Origin: Rhinocladiella similis
Taxonomy: Eukaryota; Ascomycota; Eurotiomycetes; Chaetothyriales; Herpotrichiellaceae
Reading direction: 5' to 3'
Length of the DNA stretch: 64,000 nucleotides
Assembly: GCA_024082115.1 (NCBI GenBank)
Contig: JAMRYE010000011.1
Span: 1 to 64,000, forward strand
Shown: one piece after another, positions 21,470 to 32,084 of the stretch
Position numbering within the stretch: position 1 is the stretch's first letter
How the letters are laid out: the number at the start of each line of letters is the position of its first letter
Notes under the pieces: model-generated
What the model was told of the DNA's origin: nothing
Seen by the model: only the letters and a program-made list of their open reading frames with translations
Databases searched by the model: none
Translations under genes and position numbers: made by a program

Positions 21470-22058
21470 AATCAGTATCCTTTATAGGTGCGCGCCAACT
21501 CTGATACTCACACCGAAAGTCTTAGTTAGCGAAGGCGGTGGAAGTTGATTGTGCAATTCAACATGGTGGGCTTGCTGTGCTGAATCTCCGGAAACGCGGC
21601 GAACCTTGTGTGGACGTTCAGAATCGTCACTATACGTGTTCTGTCGTTTGTCTAGGAAGAGTCAGTCAACTGGACAGAAGTCATTGCCTGGGGGGCTTAC
21701 TGTTAAGCCTGGCTCGTTCGTGATCCTGCACGTTCGAAGCCGAAAACTCTGAGAAGCGCATTTGCCACGGGAGAGCTAGCTCTCAGGAAGAAAGTTGAGA
21801 AAGATGCCGCAGCGTGTTAAATAATGGTGAAAGTGGTAGTTGAGCAAGTGCGAAGATGGGCTCGAAGGGAGCTGGGCATTCTAGGCAACCAATGTCACAT
21901 GCTGGCTAGCCTGGTTCCAAGCGCTTACCCAGTTCCCCTTCAAGCCTCCAAATCCTTCGTGAGGGGCATTCGCACACCGATGACCGTAGTGGTTTCTGCA
22001 ATTTCTGGAGAGTTAACTCTGAGCAAATGCTCGACCCTTCAACGAGTCCCGACGTTCT
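21470..22058. other. Intergenic, nothing recognised
   Basis: Upstream region of the nuclease-like gene and the poorly conserved beginning of the next pseudogene. No firm frame. Confidence 0.4.
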
Positions 22059-24164
22059 TTGTACCCAAGTTTGTTTGTGGAGTTCATCCGAGAGATTCTG
22101 AGTCTGCTGCTTTGGCTTACAGTGCCAGAAAGCTATAATCGAAGGATTTCTCCAGTGCTTTCAGGTTGGCCATTCCACCCTCACAACGTCAAGCTATTCA
22201 TCGCAAACACAACAGATTGTCCCTTCTGTGAGACCAAAATCTCCATGGACGAGGACAGAAGTGAAGAAGAAGAAGTTTCCACCATTCATACCACGTCATC
22301 AGCAACCGACGTTGGGCCTAGCGGACATCCTGGTGACGGCGTTTGCCCCTCAGCGTCATCACTCAAAACAGTCTTCAAGTCTGCCTATGACTATTGGGCC
22401 ATTCCGACAAGTCAGATACCATCCGAAGGTAGAGATGAGCTTTTCGACATGAATATGTTCTTTCAGTTAATGACCAAATTTCCGCAATTTCGACCTCTAT
22501 AACTTAAAGACATAACACTACCTGAAACTACACCTTCGGATTTGATTGTCGAATTGTTCATGTCTCTGGAGACGTGTATGCTTCCAGAATGCATGAACCG
22601 CGAGAAAAAAATCCTTATTTTGTGGTCATTGGATGCTCAACCTAGAATATATACAAAGTGGTGCGCTCGGACGATCACTAGACAACATCTCAACTAGGGC
22701 TACCGGTTCAGTTCCTGCAATCGCTAACGCAACTGGTCCTGGCTTGGTCCTACATCCTTTGCTGTCGTTGGGTAGAAATTCTGAAGAGTTCTGGAGAGAA
22801 TGCCGCCATCCTCCAACCGGAAAAAGATGCAACCAATGGCTTTTGGGAAATGATACGTGGTGAGCAGTGGCAAGCGATTTTGAACCATAACGGTGAAGTA
22901 TACTACGCCCCCTTCATGCTCAGGGGCAGCCTAAATTCATCTGAGACAATGTGAGCCCTACCATACCCTATTTTTAGCTCAGCCTTTACGTCGACATTGC
23001 CTCAGGGATCATTCCACTACTATCGAATCGCATTCTGCAGTCGTTTTCAACTACCTCATCGAGTTCTGCATATCCCAAGACCTATATCACGAATGTGCTC
23101 TTGCTCTTGTCATCGTTCTCTCTCTCCAATCGCCTGACAGACCTCACCCAAAGCTCCTGGAACGGTCTTCGCATTTAGACATTGTTGCCAAACCATACGT
23201 CGGCATTGACCAACTTAGAGGTCTATGGAATGTTCTTGACTAATGCCTGATGATGGGCTGTACTCTTGATGCAGTTGACTCCTTACTGTGTAGCGCTTTC
23301 TTCGATCCCACCCTACCATGCAATATCGTTGGAGCACAATGGATGGGTATTCGGAGCGCTCTGAATATTGAGCATAAATACCACAGCCAGCTCATCACTG
23401 CCATGAAGAAGAGATGCCCAGATCTTGCAGCTCCCTGGCTAGCGGTAATATGCACTGGGCAAACTAGGTAGATTATTAATCTTGCAATAAATCCCCTGCC
23501 TCCAATCAATCTCGTTGTTGGTGCTTGGACGGGTGTTATACAGTCGTTTCTGCAAGTTCAATATGAGCCTTACATTCAAACCAGTCAAATGATCGCCCGA
23601 GCTACAGAATTCAGCACAACATATTTTATTTAGCCGGATATCCGCCTACCTATCTGTCGTCCCCCCCCGTTCGGAAAGTCGATCGGGGACAACACTAGCT
23701 TACTGGTTCGAGAACATGTTAATCATAATCGTAGACCTCAACAAGCCAGGTTTTTCTGGACGCTAAGCAATGGTCGAGTTGCTGAGACTCATGAAAGAGT
23801 ATCTGTGCATTGCCCGCGTATGAGTTTGTACCAGGCTGAGGAGGATATCTTACACTCTTTGTACGCATCTCGCCTCAATTGCTTCCCACGTCACTGATAA
23901 GCCTCTTTTAGGTCAGATACGCAAGACTGGAGTGACGCAATGGATATCTGTAGCACCGCCACGTCATATATCTTCAGTTGGCATTACCAGAACGAGGGTG
24001 GACTTTGGCTTGATGATGGACGTGGGTCGGAGGCTACCCGTCAATTGCAAAACCATCCATGGATTAATACATGTCTTTTTGACGAGTCGGAAAATGATGA
24101 TGAGGACAATTCGACGAAATCTACACCAAGTCGCGAGAGGATTATTGCATGGCGCAATGCGTGA
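22059..24164 (+). pseudogene. Large fungus-specific gene of unknown function, multiple stops
   Basis: Protein-like blocks follow one another on the plus strand: an N-terminal frame 22059-22500, then VLAWSYILCCRWVEILKSSG and FWEMIRGEQWQAIL (about 22735-22890), then FNYLIEFCISQDLYHECALA and QWMGIRSALNIEHKYHSQLI (23035-23470), then VVGAWTGVIQSFLQVQYEPY (from about 23515). A 52-bp intron (GTACGC...TTTTAG, ending about 23913) leads into YIFSWHYQNEGGLWLDDGRG. I remember similar proteins of 700-900 residues across ascomycetes, with no known role. Three in-frame stops lie at 23241, 23469 and 23631. Each can arise from a Gln codon by one C-to-T change. Confidence 0.65.
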
Positions 24165-24228
24165 TTTCACTGTGCTACAGGTAAAATGTGATTCTGCCCC
24201 GGAAGTTCACCTCTTAAGAAGCAACATA

Positions 24229-24552
24229 TTAGACTTGGACAGCTGCTGATTCTCCTCCTCTCGCTCCTCCACGTCGCCTCTTTGTGGGAACCTTGGTCCA
24301 GTCCACAGAATTCTCTTCTCTCCAATGCAGATTGCATGATTTACAAACGCGGTAATGAACCCCGTTACATCTCCCCGCTACCTGGCAGCGTTTCCATTCT
24401 TTTCGGCAACCTTTTACTGGACACTCGGCGTAGCGGTGCTCGTTGGACCATACCGAATTTGGCGTTAATTCACTTATTCTAGTTAATATCTGACAGTCCT
24501 GGCCACTCTCTGTGCGATCCCCACAGCGTGGGGGGTAATTAGCTAGTAGCAT
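24229..24552 (-). CDS. Small cysteine-rich protein, unknown
   Basis: An open frame of 107 residues with clustered Cys: RCGDRTESGQDCQ, then AECPVKGCRKEWKRC and CKSCNLHWREE. The spacing suggests a zinc-binding fold. The basic tail KRRRGGARGGES could be nuclear or nucleic-acid binding. No family is recognised. The first codons carry no signal peptide. Confidence 0.4.
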   Translation of the reverse strand: MLLANYPPRCGDRTESGQDCQILTRISELTPNSVWSNEHRYAECPVKGCRKEWKRCQVAGRCNGVHYRVCKSCNLHWREENSVDWTKVPTKRRRGGARGGESAAVQV

Positions 24553-24714
24553 GTTTAGGCGGCCTAAATTTATCTCATTTCCCCCATCGCAATATGCAAT
24601 CTATATAGTTTATGGTCTGAACATAATAGTGGTGATACTGAGTCGATGACATATGTTTGAATATACTGTTAATTGGTTAAGATTCATGACTTCGAAATCC
24701 TGGTGGCGTGTTCC

Positions 24715-25005
24715 TTACATCTCGTCTCCTGCCTCTTTTGACTGTACTTTGTAAATATCGTGATGAATTTGGTGAACATCGCAGTCCGGTGCTTCTCGTG
24801 CATTCATATCAAGGACAATGTACGACCATGACTCTTTTCCTTTCCTCTCTGGGTCCAAGTGAATGTAGTGAACGTTCCTCTTGAACTCATCTTCTGGGCG
24901 GTTCTCAAATCTCAGAAATGCCTCCACGATTTCGTTATCAGATTCTGGAGACTTGACGTTTATAAGGACGCGTCGAGGTGTGGATGGATCATGTTGATTC
25001 TCCAT
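24715..25005 (-). CDS. Small hypothetical protein
   Basis: A 96-residue frame, MENQHDPSTPRRVLINVKSP ... VHYIHLDPERKGKESWSYIV ... GDEM. The composition is protein-like and the frame ends cleanly, but there is no recognised family. Same strand as the cysteine-rich frame downstream. Confidence 0.4.
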   Translation of the reverse strand: MENQHDPSTPRRVLINVKSPESDNEIVEAFLRFENRPEDEFKRNVHYIHLDPERKGKESWSYIVLDMNAREAPDCDVHQIHHDIYKVQSKEAGDEM

Positions 25006-25296
25006 GTTGAGTAGCTGCGTCTAGGTGCGAAAGACGACAGTAAACTTTGGCGGTGTAAGAGTTTAAGTACAATATGAAGCTTGGAGACCCCAGCAATTTT
25101 ACGTCTAACTACATGCGTGGTAAATTTCAACGCGACATTACCGTCCTGTACTTTATTGGCTACCGGTAACTACGACTAAGGAACCCCTATGTTTCGCCTT
25201 GGAATGTATCAATAATTTCGATTAAGCCTGTTGACTATTTAGAATCCTACCGGTGGCGTTTTAAAGCCTCATACGCATCCACTTCTGGGTGACTTC

Positions 25297-25542
25297 TCAC
25301 TGCGACCCAGCAGACCCAGCAGAACTAGGGGGTGTGACTTTCATACAAGTTGGGCATTTGCCTGCACGATTCCTGTCCTGGACGTCTAGAGTCCTAGGGA
25401 GCTCTCTCATTCCTGTAGGAGGCGCACAAGGCGCTTGACCAGGCCGCGCCAGAGCTGTTCTGCACCTGTTGTATCCTGCTGAGGCTTGATGTCCACAACC
25501 GCGGGGCGGCGCTGCCCATTCTAGCACTCGAATATCGCACAT
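25297..25542 (-). CDS. Small Cys/His-containing protein
   Basis: An 81-residue frame, MCDIRVLEWAAPPRGCGHQA ... YNRCRTA ... AGKCPTCMKVTPPSS. The CGH...YxxC...CPxC pattern resembles short fungal zinc-binding proteins of unknown role. An upstream exon is possible, as the codons before the ATG may be spliced. Confidence 0.4.
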   Translation of the reverse strand: MCDIRVLEWAAPPRGCGHQASAGYNRCRTALARPGQAPCAPPTGMRELPRTLDVQDRNRAGKCPTCMKVTPPSSAGSAGSQ

Positions 25543-25997
25543 CTATAATACATTAGTGAGTTCATGCCCTATTAAAAGTAGTCGCACAACCCACCTTTGA
25601 CAATCGAGATCTAGTACTCTCTGATCGTATTGTTTGAATGATATACTGAATTGGGTTGGAAATTAACTTGACTGGGAATCACTTGGTGGTAGGTGAGATT
25701 ATTTTATAGTACAACCCGGACAAAATCCTTGGTCTGGCCCACCCCAAGCTAATAGTTTACGCCGTCATCGCGATTCCCTACAATACAAGTGATGCAGCCA
25801 CAGACCAGTGCATATCCGTAGATTGGATTGGGCTGTAGACCCTGTGATGCAGGAAAGACCAGCAGTTGATATGCATCCTTTCCGCGACTTTATTTGAGAC
25901 TCGAACTAGCGTAGAAGTTTCGGTGATGGGCGGTAGCTAGGGTGCCTAGACCCTTGGATTAATCGATCTATGCCCGCCTAGACCAGAAGGCCAATCA
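25543..25997. other. Intergenic, nothing recognised
   Basis: No supported gene between the small Cys/His frame and the 11-bp repeat array. Confidence 0.4.
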
Positions 25998-26066
25998 GTT
26001 TCCAAGTGATTTCCAAGTGATTTCCAAGTGATTTCCAACTGGTTGCCAACTGGTTGCCAACTAGTC
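25998..26066 (+). repeat. 11-bp phased repeat array (left), upstream of the 26.1-kb gene
   Basis: Six tandem 11-mers: gtttccaagtg, atttccaagtg twice, atttccaactg, gttgccaactg and gttgccaacta. The core TTTCCAA recurs every 11 bases, about one helical turn, so it presents the same face of the DNA. The array ends 75 bases before the ATG of the next gene. It is mirrored in opposite orientation at 27867-27912. Confidence 0.9.
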
Positions 26067-26141
26067 TCCGCTGTCATTCATAAATACTCTCAAATTCAGT
26101 TTGGCCATTCTCTCGAACACATCCTCACGCTTTTTTCCGCC

Positions 26142-26912
26142 ATGACTCAATCTCGCAGAAAACGAAAAGACGAAACCCGGATTAAAGGAGTCATTAAGTC
26201 ACTAATTCATGCGGCGAAGTCACTACAGAGACGCCAAGAATTAGGTAGACAAGAAGTCGAAAGTGTCAATAAAGCCTTCGCACTATTACAGGTTGGAGTC
26301 CAAAATGAAAATAAAGGAAAGACCGCAGACAGACAGCGTCACTATCATAAGTTTCTCAAGCGTGTGGAGGAGATGTGCGGCATCCAGATTGTCGTCCTAT
26401 GTGCGATTGGGCTAGGACAATCAACCGTCGGCGATCTCAGTAGAACCGTTCGGTCTGAACTCCCAGAACTTTTGAAGGAGCAAATCTCGCAGCTGGAGTG
26501 TGAGTTCCTCGATAAAGTCGCCACCGATCATGTCAATCAAGGTGTGTAAACCTGCCGCTAGCTGAGAAGTTAACTAAACGACTAGGGTCAGTTTTGTTGA
26601 ATCCCGTACTCGTGGAACCGGTACCTCTAGCACCTAGAACTCATGATCAGGAGATAAATCCGGAACATCTAGGTAGGTAACTTGGCTTATTTGAGAGCTA
26701 GGCTAAGAGCAAGAGTACAAACACCCAGTCTAGAGGGGGACGTTTACGAATTGACTGTTAGTGATGTAAAGACGTTCGTCGCACCCGAGGAGGTTCCAGG
26801 CAAAGTGCTCTTGCATGATGTCTACTGGGCAAAGACTCCGGCCGTTATAACAATTCCAATATCGGATGAGCTGAAAAATCAGTTTATCATATACCGTCCA
26901 CGGATCATGTAA
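26142..26912 (+). CDS. Unknown 224-residue protein between inverted 11-bp arrays
   Basis: Three exons: 26142-26541, 26586-26676 and 26729-26912. They sum to 675 nt, 224 residues. The introns are 44 bp (GTGTAA...ACTAG) and 52 bp (GTAACT...CCCAG). The N-terminus MTQSRRKRKDETRIKGVIKS is very basic and helical. The middle, KFLKRVEEMCGIQIVVLCAI, is followed by a Glu-rich helix. The C-terminal exon is beta-like (GDVYELTVSDVKTFVAPEEV ... VITIPISDELKNQFIIY). No family is recognised. The upstream frame to 26028 runs through the repeat array and is probably not coding. The position just behind the array suggests that something binds there to control it, perhaps its own basic product (inference). Confidence 0.65.
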
Positions 26913-28518
26913 GATAAAGAGCTGGAGTATTATCCTCCCTGCGTCTCCATAACATAGGCAATTGGAAGACTGCCAGATATATAATACCACCACCCCCGCT
27001 GCCATGGTACTATTATATGTTTCCCACTATATTCCATCCCTAGCTTATCAACCCTGCTATTGTCCTCTTTGTAAATATTGAAGGCTCCCATGTTTCCCGA
27101 AAAGTTAAGGATGATAACGACAACAGAGGCCGGAGGGTCAATTCGTTCTCCTTTGGACGGCGTTATCCATCTTATAGGGGCGCACTCTCCACATCCGACC
27201 TACATCTGCGTAGTCAGTAGTGCATTGCCTCGAATTCGAAGTGTTCGGACCTCTTTTTGGCTCTCCGCTAACAGCCCTTCGTCGGTGGTACTCTTTGCAG
27301 TCCGAATCTTCACCATTTCAAAGGTAGGTATTGCGTAGTCTGAAGATGTATTGCTGCATTCGATGGAAAGTATGGTAATAAGCCCTTGCCGGCCCAGAAG
27401 TAGCCTGATGATTTGAGTTGATGCAAAAGATGTAATGTAGGGGCGCACCTACCTGGGTGTTGGAATTCTCCAACTGGGTTCAAAGTCACGCCGCCGATTC
27501 ATGCCCAACCACTCCGCTAATTCGCAAGATCCTCGGACCACCACTGCTTATGACGTAGCCAGCCCCATGACTGTCTTTACCCGTATGGAAACTTGTCATC
27601 GAGACAAACAATAAATTTGACGGAAACGGACTCCGTAGACCAACGAAAGACGAGTTCTATAAAACGATCTGTACTTGCGATGGGAACATGCTGTGAATAA
27701 CTCTCACTGACCTTTTACAATTGCAGTAATTCCCACCAGATCTCAACACCGCAACCTACCAGACCACAAGCGCAGGAAGTTCAAGGTCCAACATACCAGT
27801 TAATATAGCCCATCCATGTAAGCATTAGTTAGCAATTGACAAGGGAGTGAACCCCATAGGGACTTCGTTGGAACCCAACTGGAAACCGATTGGAAACCGA
27901 TTGGAAAACTAATGGTTCGCTCTTAACATGCCACAACCTCTTCACGCAGTACCGCCTACTCTTCCAATGTTTTAATTGTGCATCTCGTGAATATTGAGAG
28001 GTGCGAGAATTACGATGATTGCAAAAGGTTCGATTGAGAACTTGTTCAATTTGAGTATAGCACGATGCAGTTTGTAGAGCTTGTTCCCTAAAGAAGTACT
28101 TATGTTGTTCAGATCTCGTCGAAGAAGCAGGCGATCGATTGGTCAACCACGCTCTAAACAGACTCTATCTTATTATATGTCGAGAAATGGAAGCTGAAAG
28201 GGAAGCTGTCTCAAGTCCAATGCCTGCAGGCCATTTGATTTCAAAGATTGAACTCGGGAATATAGGCTTTAGCGCCACGATGTGCTTTCACCCTGCAAAC
28301 GAGAACTATGTTGCTATCATTTACCATGCTTGTTCGGATGCCGGATTGATTGGCATATAAAGGCAAGTGTTTCTTACGACAGCCTTCCCAGTACCGAATC
28401 ACTCCGAGATTCAATGCCTTGCTGCAGCCAACAGTCATTCCAAATATCATAGCTATTATTCCTTTTATGGTGAATTTCCCAACTTTTCCAGAGTCAATTG
28501 TACTGAACCATCACGATA
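26913..28518. other. Mostly gene-free; weak minus-strand fragment at 27200-27448
   Basis: One minus-strand frame, 27448-27200 (FEMVKIRTAKSTTDEGLLAE), looks protein-like but has no start context or partners. The plus-strand frame 28139-28360 is short and unrecognised. The right 11-bp array lies inside this stretch. Confidence 0.35.
27867..27912 (-). repeat. 11-bp phased repeat array (right), inverted relative to the left array
   Basis: Four tandem units: gttggaaccca, actggaaaccg, attggaaaccg and attggaaaact. The core TTGGAAA is the reverse complement of the TTTCCAA core of the left array, and the 11-bp spacing is the same. The arrays enclose about 1.9 kb. Confidence 0.85.
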
Positions 28519-28725
28519 ATGTCCGAGCACTCAACAAGCTCTTTAAACACATCTCTTCAAAACTCTAGCACGAAGACAGACTCTAGTCCAGCCGAGACCG
28601 ATACCAAGCCCCATGATTCCACAGGTCAAGTCTCAGACAGAAACAGCTCCAACACGAGCATCAGTCGCTCGGACTCTTCCATCGAAGACATAAACCTGGA
28701 CGTCGACAAAGGTTATATTGCCTGA
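28519..28725 (+). CDS. Small Ser/Thr-rich open frame, unknown
   Basis: 68 codons, MSEHSTSSLNTSLQNSSTKT ... EDINLDVDKGYIA. It is disordered, with repeated Ser. A second frame after a possible TTCTTAG acceptor at about 28759 reads VVHVSTWLTDLWYSICAALG, but the phase does not fit. It may be a two-exon gene or noise. Confidence 0.25.
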   Translation: MSEHSTSSLNTSLQNSSTKTDSSPAETDTKPHDSTGQVSDRNSSNTSISRSDSSIEDINLDVDKGYIA

Positions 28726-29061
28726 CGGGTGATTTGCAGCGTCGACTGACATGTTCTTAGAACGAGCAGAAATACTCTGGAGCCGTGCTATCTAGCATTT
28801 CTGTTGTCCATGTTTCGACATGGTTAACTGATCTGTGGTACTCGATCTGCGCTGCTCTCGGCCTTGACGGATCAATTCAACTGATGAATTCCTCGATCTA
28901 GTAGTTTCAGGGAAGGAGGGGTTGGCAAGAAAATACTATTGTACAGCGCATTAGAAATGAATGCGAAAACACAATAATTCTCATGATTGCTAGTGGATTG
29001 TTTAGTCCAGGTGATAGGGTGGGTGCAATGGTGGAATGCGTTAGCATTGGGGAGCAAAATA
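28726..29061. other. Intergenic, nothing recognised
   Basis: No protein-like frame with support. Confidence 0.4.
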
Positions 29062-29440
29062 TTACGAGCTGCTGGACTCGACATACCTTCTCGAGATGCG
29101 TCGCTGCATTAGGTGATCGCTAAGGACGTGAGCACGATCTCGCTGCACAACATGCCCTTCGGAGGGGAGCTTCCCTACGAAAGGAAAGCCTTGGACAATT
29201 TCATTCAGTTTCTCTCCTGATCTCAGTATCGCCCTGACTTCATTCGGAGTACAGTAATTGCAAAATATCATAGCTAAGAGCTTATCTGGTCTCCTTCTAT
29301 ACCTCAGAATTTCGTCTTGCGCATTATTTGGGGGTTCGAACGCAGCCCCGTATATGATGTAGATGGTGGCCCAGAGAAAGAGCAAATACGATAGGTGTGT
29401 ATGCTCGTTACGCTCGTTGGCAAAGTCAAAAAGGAACGAA
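29062..29440 (-). CDS. Hypothetical protein exon with one hydrophobic segment
   Basis: The frame is open from a likely acceptor (CCCTCCCCAG ending at 29441) to the stop at 29062. It reads SFLFDFANERNEHTHLSYLL, then FLWATIYIIYGAAFEPP, then a basic soluble tail (DEILRYRRRPDKLLA). The hydrophobic stretch could be a signal anchor. The upstream exon is not identified. Confidence 0.3.
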
Positions 29441-29867
29441 CTGGGGAGGGAAGAAGAGGTTGAATATCCGATTCAGTGACTCGAACTAGTAATGCCAAAT
29501 CCCATTATTCCTCTGGAAGTGGTAAAAAGTGCTCTCATCTAGTCCCATTTTCTGTTCCGTATAGCGGAAATAGATTCAGCTCTTCGGTGAACCTCAATAG
29601 TACAGAAAAGACCCGAACACTATCCGAGTTTGTCGATTTTCTGACAAGGCTAAGGCCAATTACTTGTTACCCTAGGTTCTTGTGGAAGAGAAGGAATATT
29701 CTTCTCCTTATCCTCCTCCTAGGCTCTCACAGCCAGCCCGTTGTAGCTAGAAAATGCTGTCCTGGTTATGATCCTTCAAGTTGAAGGTTCTTGCAAATCC
29801 TCCAGCGCACGAGCAGTCATCTGTCATCTTCCTTCAGCGAATATCCATGGGTGTCTATGTCTCGACT
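29441..29867. other. Intergenic, nothing recognised
   Basis: Downstream of the zinc-finger regulator. The plus-strand frame 29476-29784 shows no family features. Confidence 0.4.
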
Positions 29868-30637
29868 TTAAGGCCTAGGGGCCTCCTGCATATTTGGAAG
29901 GCTGGAAGCTATAAATGGTCAATCAGTGCTTGGGATTGAAAGGGACTGGTAAGGACTGACGTGGAATACACTCTTTGCCCCGATGTCGACAGCGGGTGCA
30001 GGGAGTCCTCCGGTCACACTTGGACTTCTGCTGTGCACAAGAAAGACATGATGTTCGACATCTTCCCCGACCTTTGCGCATTGGGGCTTCTCCTGGCCTG
30101 TTACACCGATGCTGATGAACTGAGCAGACATCCCTACTTCTCAATTAGAGTTTTCGGTTTCAAATTGATCGTTCCTCTCACATTCGCTGAAAGGTTCTTG
30201 GACAAGACCCGCAAAGAAAAGGCTTTTCGTCAGAATCTGCGTAGTGTTAGTCAAGTAAATCCTTAAATTCAGGGAAAGTCCAACAGACGAGTCTGGAGAT
30301 GGCGTAGCATGCCTTGCTTTTTGCAGTAAGTTTTTGAACACAAAGGGCAAGGGAACCTTTCCAGCCCGGGAGAAGCTGGTTTGGACTGAGGCGCCATAGC
30401 CGACTTGTCGACAGTTGGGTGATTCAAGAATCCGACAGAGTTCTGAGTCAGTTGACATTCTCCCACAAGGTCGTCGACGAGGACTTCGTCATCTGGCTGG
30501 TCTGTCAGAATGTTGGGGTTGAATATCTCAAGGCCTTCGATGATTGTAGTCGGAATATAAAAGGTCTCATCGAGAGAGATAGGACATGGATCAACGATTC
30601 CGAAGCTCCCATACCATAAACTGTTTAGACCGAAGTC
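29868..30637 (-). CDS. Short transcription factor with C2H2 fingers and a Zn2Cys6 cluster
   Basis: Four exons: 30637-30289, 30236-30182, 30133-29961 and 29908-29868. They sum to 618 nt, 205 residues. The introns are 52, 48 and 52 bp. After an acidic N-terminal region comes a first C2H2 finger (FPCPLCSKTYCKKQGMLRHL, with its second His supplied across intron 1), the classic linker THSDEKPF, a second finger (LCGSCPRTFQRM ... VHQH) and a complete binuclear cluster CLSCAQQKSKC then CDRRTPCTRCRHRGKEC. The protein ends about 15 residues later. Most fungal proteins with this pair carry a long fungal_trans middle domain; here it is absent, so it may act as a competitor, or it is truncated. An upstream ATG at 30820 is possible. 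Confidence 0.8.
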
Positions 30638-31560
30638 CATTTCGATAAGTCTTCTTTGTGTTCCGTAACTTCGATGAACGCTATAAAGTCTTACAAGACC
30701 ATAAGAACGAATATATAATGGCAGTAAATCAGAAAAGGGGGTTTCTTTTGGACGCAAAAAGCTGATCACAGGGTCCACTGCATGACCACCATGCTCAGGG
30801 GACCGCGGAAGACAGTTCACGCATCAGCTGATCCACCTTGATCGCAGGGAGTAACAAAGTAGCCCGCGCCATAGAGAGATTGGGAGGCGGCAGGACAGCG
30901 TTGTCACACCAACCTTACTAAGACTGAACTTCTGGGCTTGTGAGAAGCAAGTGAATGGGGGTCCAGTCAAGATCCACTCTCCGTTGTCGTGTACTTCGCA
31001 ATCAGTATTCCACGTTTCGTTTGTTGATGATAAGAAAGGCAATGATCTTCAGGTCCCAAATCTCAGCAAAGAGATATTAACGGCGCAATTAGCAATGACC
31101 GATGCAACGATTCGGTTCCCACATGATGTTCAAGCCAGCTGGCTCTCCTGGTCTTTAGAAAAGAAGCTAGCCTGGAGCGAGGGCGGCTTCCATATAATAC
31201 ATTGACTAGATTGGCCCTGAGAGCAACTCGGCTTTCACGTCGTTACAAGTCTTCACCGGTTGGATGAGGAATTATAAGATGCCACGCAGCCGTCCATAAA
31301 GCGAGAAACTGGGCAGACTGCCCAATTTGCTCGACTTCGTTGTGGCAGATCCTGCCAATGAGCGATCTCCGTGAATACTATAAAGAAAGCCCAAAAGAAC
31401 AATTTCTAGGATGTTTTTGAAGACCCGCGACAAGTTGATGATTCTTTTTGGGGATTCCATGTTGCAGCCAAGCCCAGCCCCGCGGTCACATGACCTTTGT
31501 GGCCAGTGGATGGCGCAGCCATGTCGACATGGGCTTTTCCAACACTCCAACACCTCAGCA
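30638..31560. other. No confident gene
   Basis: The plus frame 30951-31205 (FVDDKKGNDLQVPNLSKEIL ... WSLEKKLAWSEGG) is protein-like but isolated. Upstream region of the regulator and of the next plus-strand gene. Confidence 0.35.
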
Positions 31561-32084
31561 ATGGCGGGAACAGCACCGGTCAAAAACGACTCCAAATTCT
31601 CCGATGCTCTCGAGGACATACGTGAATTTGCCCGTCGAACATCTTTCGAGAATTTCGGTTCAGAAACGCCTGGGCACGAGCTCCCTGGTGTCAAGATATG
31701 CAGTGACAAGCCAGGCCTTCAGCCACTTGCCGATGCGTTCAAACAGAACTTGTCCACTCCATTTCGGCGGGTACGTAGGCCCTCTACATGCTGGAGGCAG
31801 ACTCCAGAAAGCCACTAGGCAGATAGCCCCTGACTCATTCACAGGATGATGAAGAGGGCGAACTTCGGTTTTTGTTGCTCGAGTTTGCCCCACCCACCAG
31901 TTTACCTCTCCATAACCGTTACGCCGCCGTCTTCCCATTATTTCGCGTCACGCCCATCAATGGCATTTTGGTGGAAACGAACTCACACATCCTCGCCAAA
32001 GACTTCTGTTCCATCGGCCCCACCCTGATTGCCAGCAACGAACGTTTCGTTTGCGCGATTTTCATTTGGGAGAAGAAGCCTTGA
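31561..32084 (+). CDS. Hypothetical protein, two exons
   Basis: Exons 31561-31770 and 31845-32084 are joined over a 74-bp intron (GTACGT...TTCACAG). They sum to 450 nt, 149 residues. The N-terminal part reads MAGTAPVKNDSKFSDALEDI. The C-terminal exon has a strand-rich stretch (LRFLLLEFAPPTSLPLHNRY, then INGILVETNSHILAKDF, then ERFVCAIFIWEKKP). No family is recognised. Its last 100 bases overlap the minus-strand frame that ends at 31983. Confidence 0.5.
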
